5,733 bases of DNA from an uncultured Lachnospiraceae bacterium (GTDB taxonomy: Bacteria > Bacillota > Clostridia > Lachnospirales > Lachnospiraceae), in contig OMRN01000329.1 in NCBI GenBank assembly GCA_900313265.1, positions 1 to 5,733 on the forward strand. Direction: 5' to 3'. The notes beneath the pieces were generated by a model. That model was not told the origin of the DNA and did no database searches. It saw only the letters and a list, made by a program, of their open reading frames with translations. The position numbers and the translations under genes are program-made. Positions 5,568-5,733 of the stretch are shown here, in pieces. Each line of letters starts with the position of its first letter. Within the stretch, counting starts at the first letter, position 1.

Positions 5568-5670
5568 TTTGTGTCCTTCTTAATTTTGAGTTTTGGATCT
5601 ACGATGTGACCATAAGGCAGCCGCAAAAAGATACGGCAGAAAATCCAAAAACAAATTCAGGAGGACAAAA
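5568..5670 (+). promoter_or_regulatory. Long imperfect hairpin that sequesters the SD of the 5673 gene
   Basis: The two arms pair over most of their length. 5568-5570 pairs with 5668-5670 and G5571 is bulged. 5572-5580 pairs with 5659-5667 (one G-U). T5581/C5658 is a mismatch. 5582-5586 pairs with 5653-5657, followed by a small internal loop (5587-5590/5651-5652), and 5591-5598 pairs with 5643-5650 (TTTTGGAT/ATCCAAAA). That is about 25 bp. The apical part (5599-5642) carries a small GCCG/CGGC stem (5620-5623/5634-5637). The whole AGGAGG SD (5659-5664) is inside the stem, so translation of the downstream gene should be low unless the arm is displaced. Confidence 0.6.
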
Positions 5671-5672
5671 TT

Positions 5673-5733
5673 ATGAAGAAAAATTTTAATGCAGCAATGG
5701 TAGCAATTTATGTGATTATGGGATTGATTGGTG
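5673..5733 (+). CDS. N-terminus of a membrane or secreted protein (3' partial)
   Basis: The ATG at 5673 follows a perfect AGGAGG (5659-5664) with an 8-nt spacer. The visible 20 residues begin MKKNFNAAMVAIYVIMGLIG: a short basic N-terminus and then a hydrophobic run, as in a signal peptide or first membrane helix. The gene continues past the window, so its function cannot be assigned. It is the first gene of a new transcription unit with its own extended -10 promoter and a structured leader of about 165 nt, which implies that its translation is controlled, unlike the unstructured starts of its neighbours. Confidence 0.7.
   Translation, partial: MKKNFNAAMVAIYVIMGLIG

Overview
The window is a low-to-moderate GC stretch (roughly 40% by eye) in which every convincing gene reads on the + strand. 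Purine-rich Shine-Dalgarno (SD) sites, a yggS-sepF-rluD order and several short lipoprotein genes point to a Gram-positive Firmicute, most likely a Clostridia/Lachnospiraceae-type bacterium. That taxonomic placement is inference from gene content and protein style. No RNA gene of known class, insertion sequence or CRISPR array was seen.

Left part (1-2380), a housekeeping locus. It holds the last codons of a YggS-family PLP-binding protein, then sepF (FtsZ-ring anchor), then a 258-aa protein that reads as a shortened dehydroquinate-synthase (AroB) relative with all expected metal-ligand positions replaced, then an rluD-type pseudouridine synthase that overlaps it by 8 nt. A perfect 12-bp hairpin and a consensus extended -10 lie between sepF and the AroB-like gene, suggesting a transcription boundary there. 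The lspA, ylmG, ylmH and divIVA genes found near sepF/rluD in Bacillus are absent here.

Middle part (2451-5297), a run of small envelope-related genes of mostly unknown function: a 122-aa lipoprotein, a six-helix PAP2-superfamily phosphatase with a shifted first motif, a 169-aa four-helix membrane protein, a 184-aa lipoprotein, and a 124-aa cytosolic protein with a STAS/SpoIIAA-like pattern. Only the PAP2-membrane protein pair (36-nt gap) looks clearly co-transcribed; the other gaps are 33-142 nt.

Right end (5298-5733): a strong intrinsic terminator (5431-5465), an extended -10 promoter (5492-5500), and a leader of about 165 nt before a membrane or secreted protein cut by the window end. The leader is the most notable non-coding item. 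Its SD (5659-5664) is buried in a long imperfect hairpin (5568-5670, about 25 bp). Upstream sits an 8-bp hairpin whose whole loop is complementary to a segment just downstream, and that segment can instead pair with the strand that hides the SD. This is the layout of a translational switch or leader-peptide control element, and I did not recognise it as any known riboswitch class.
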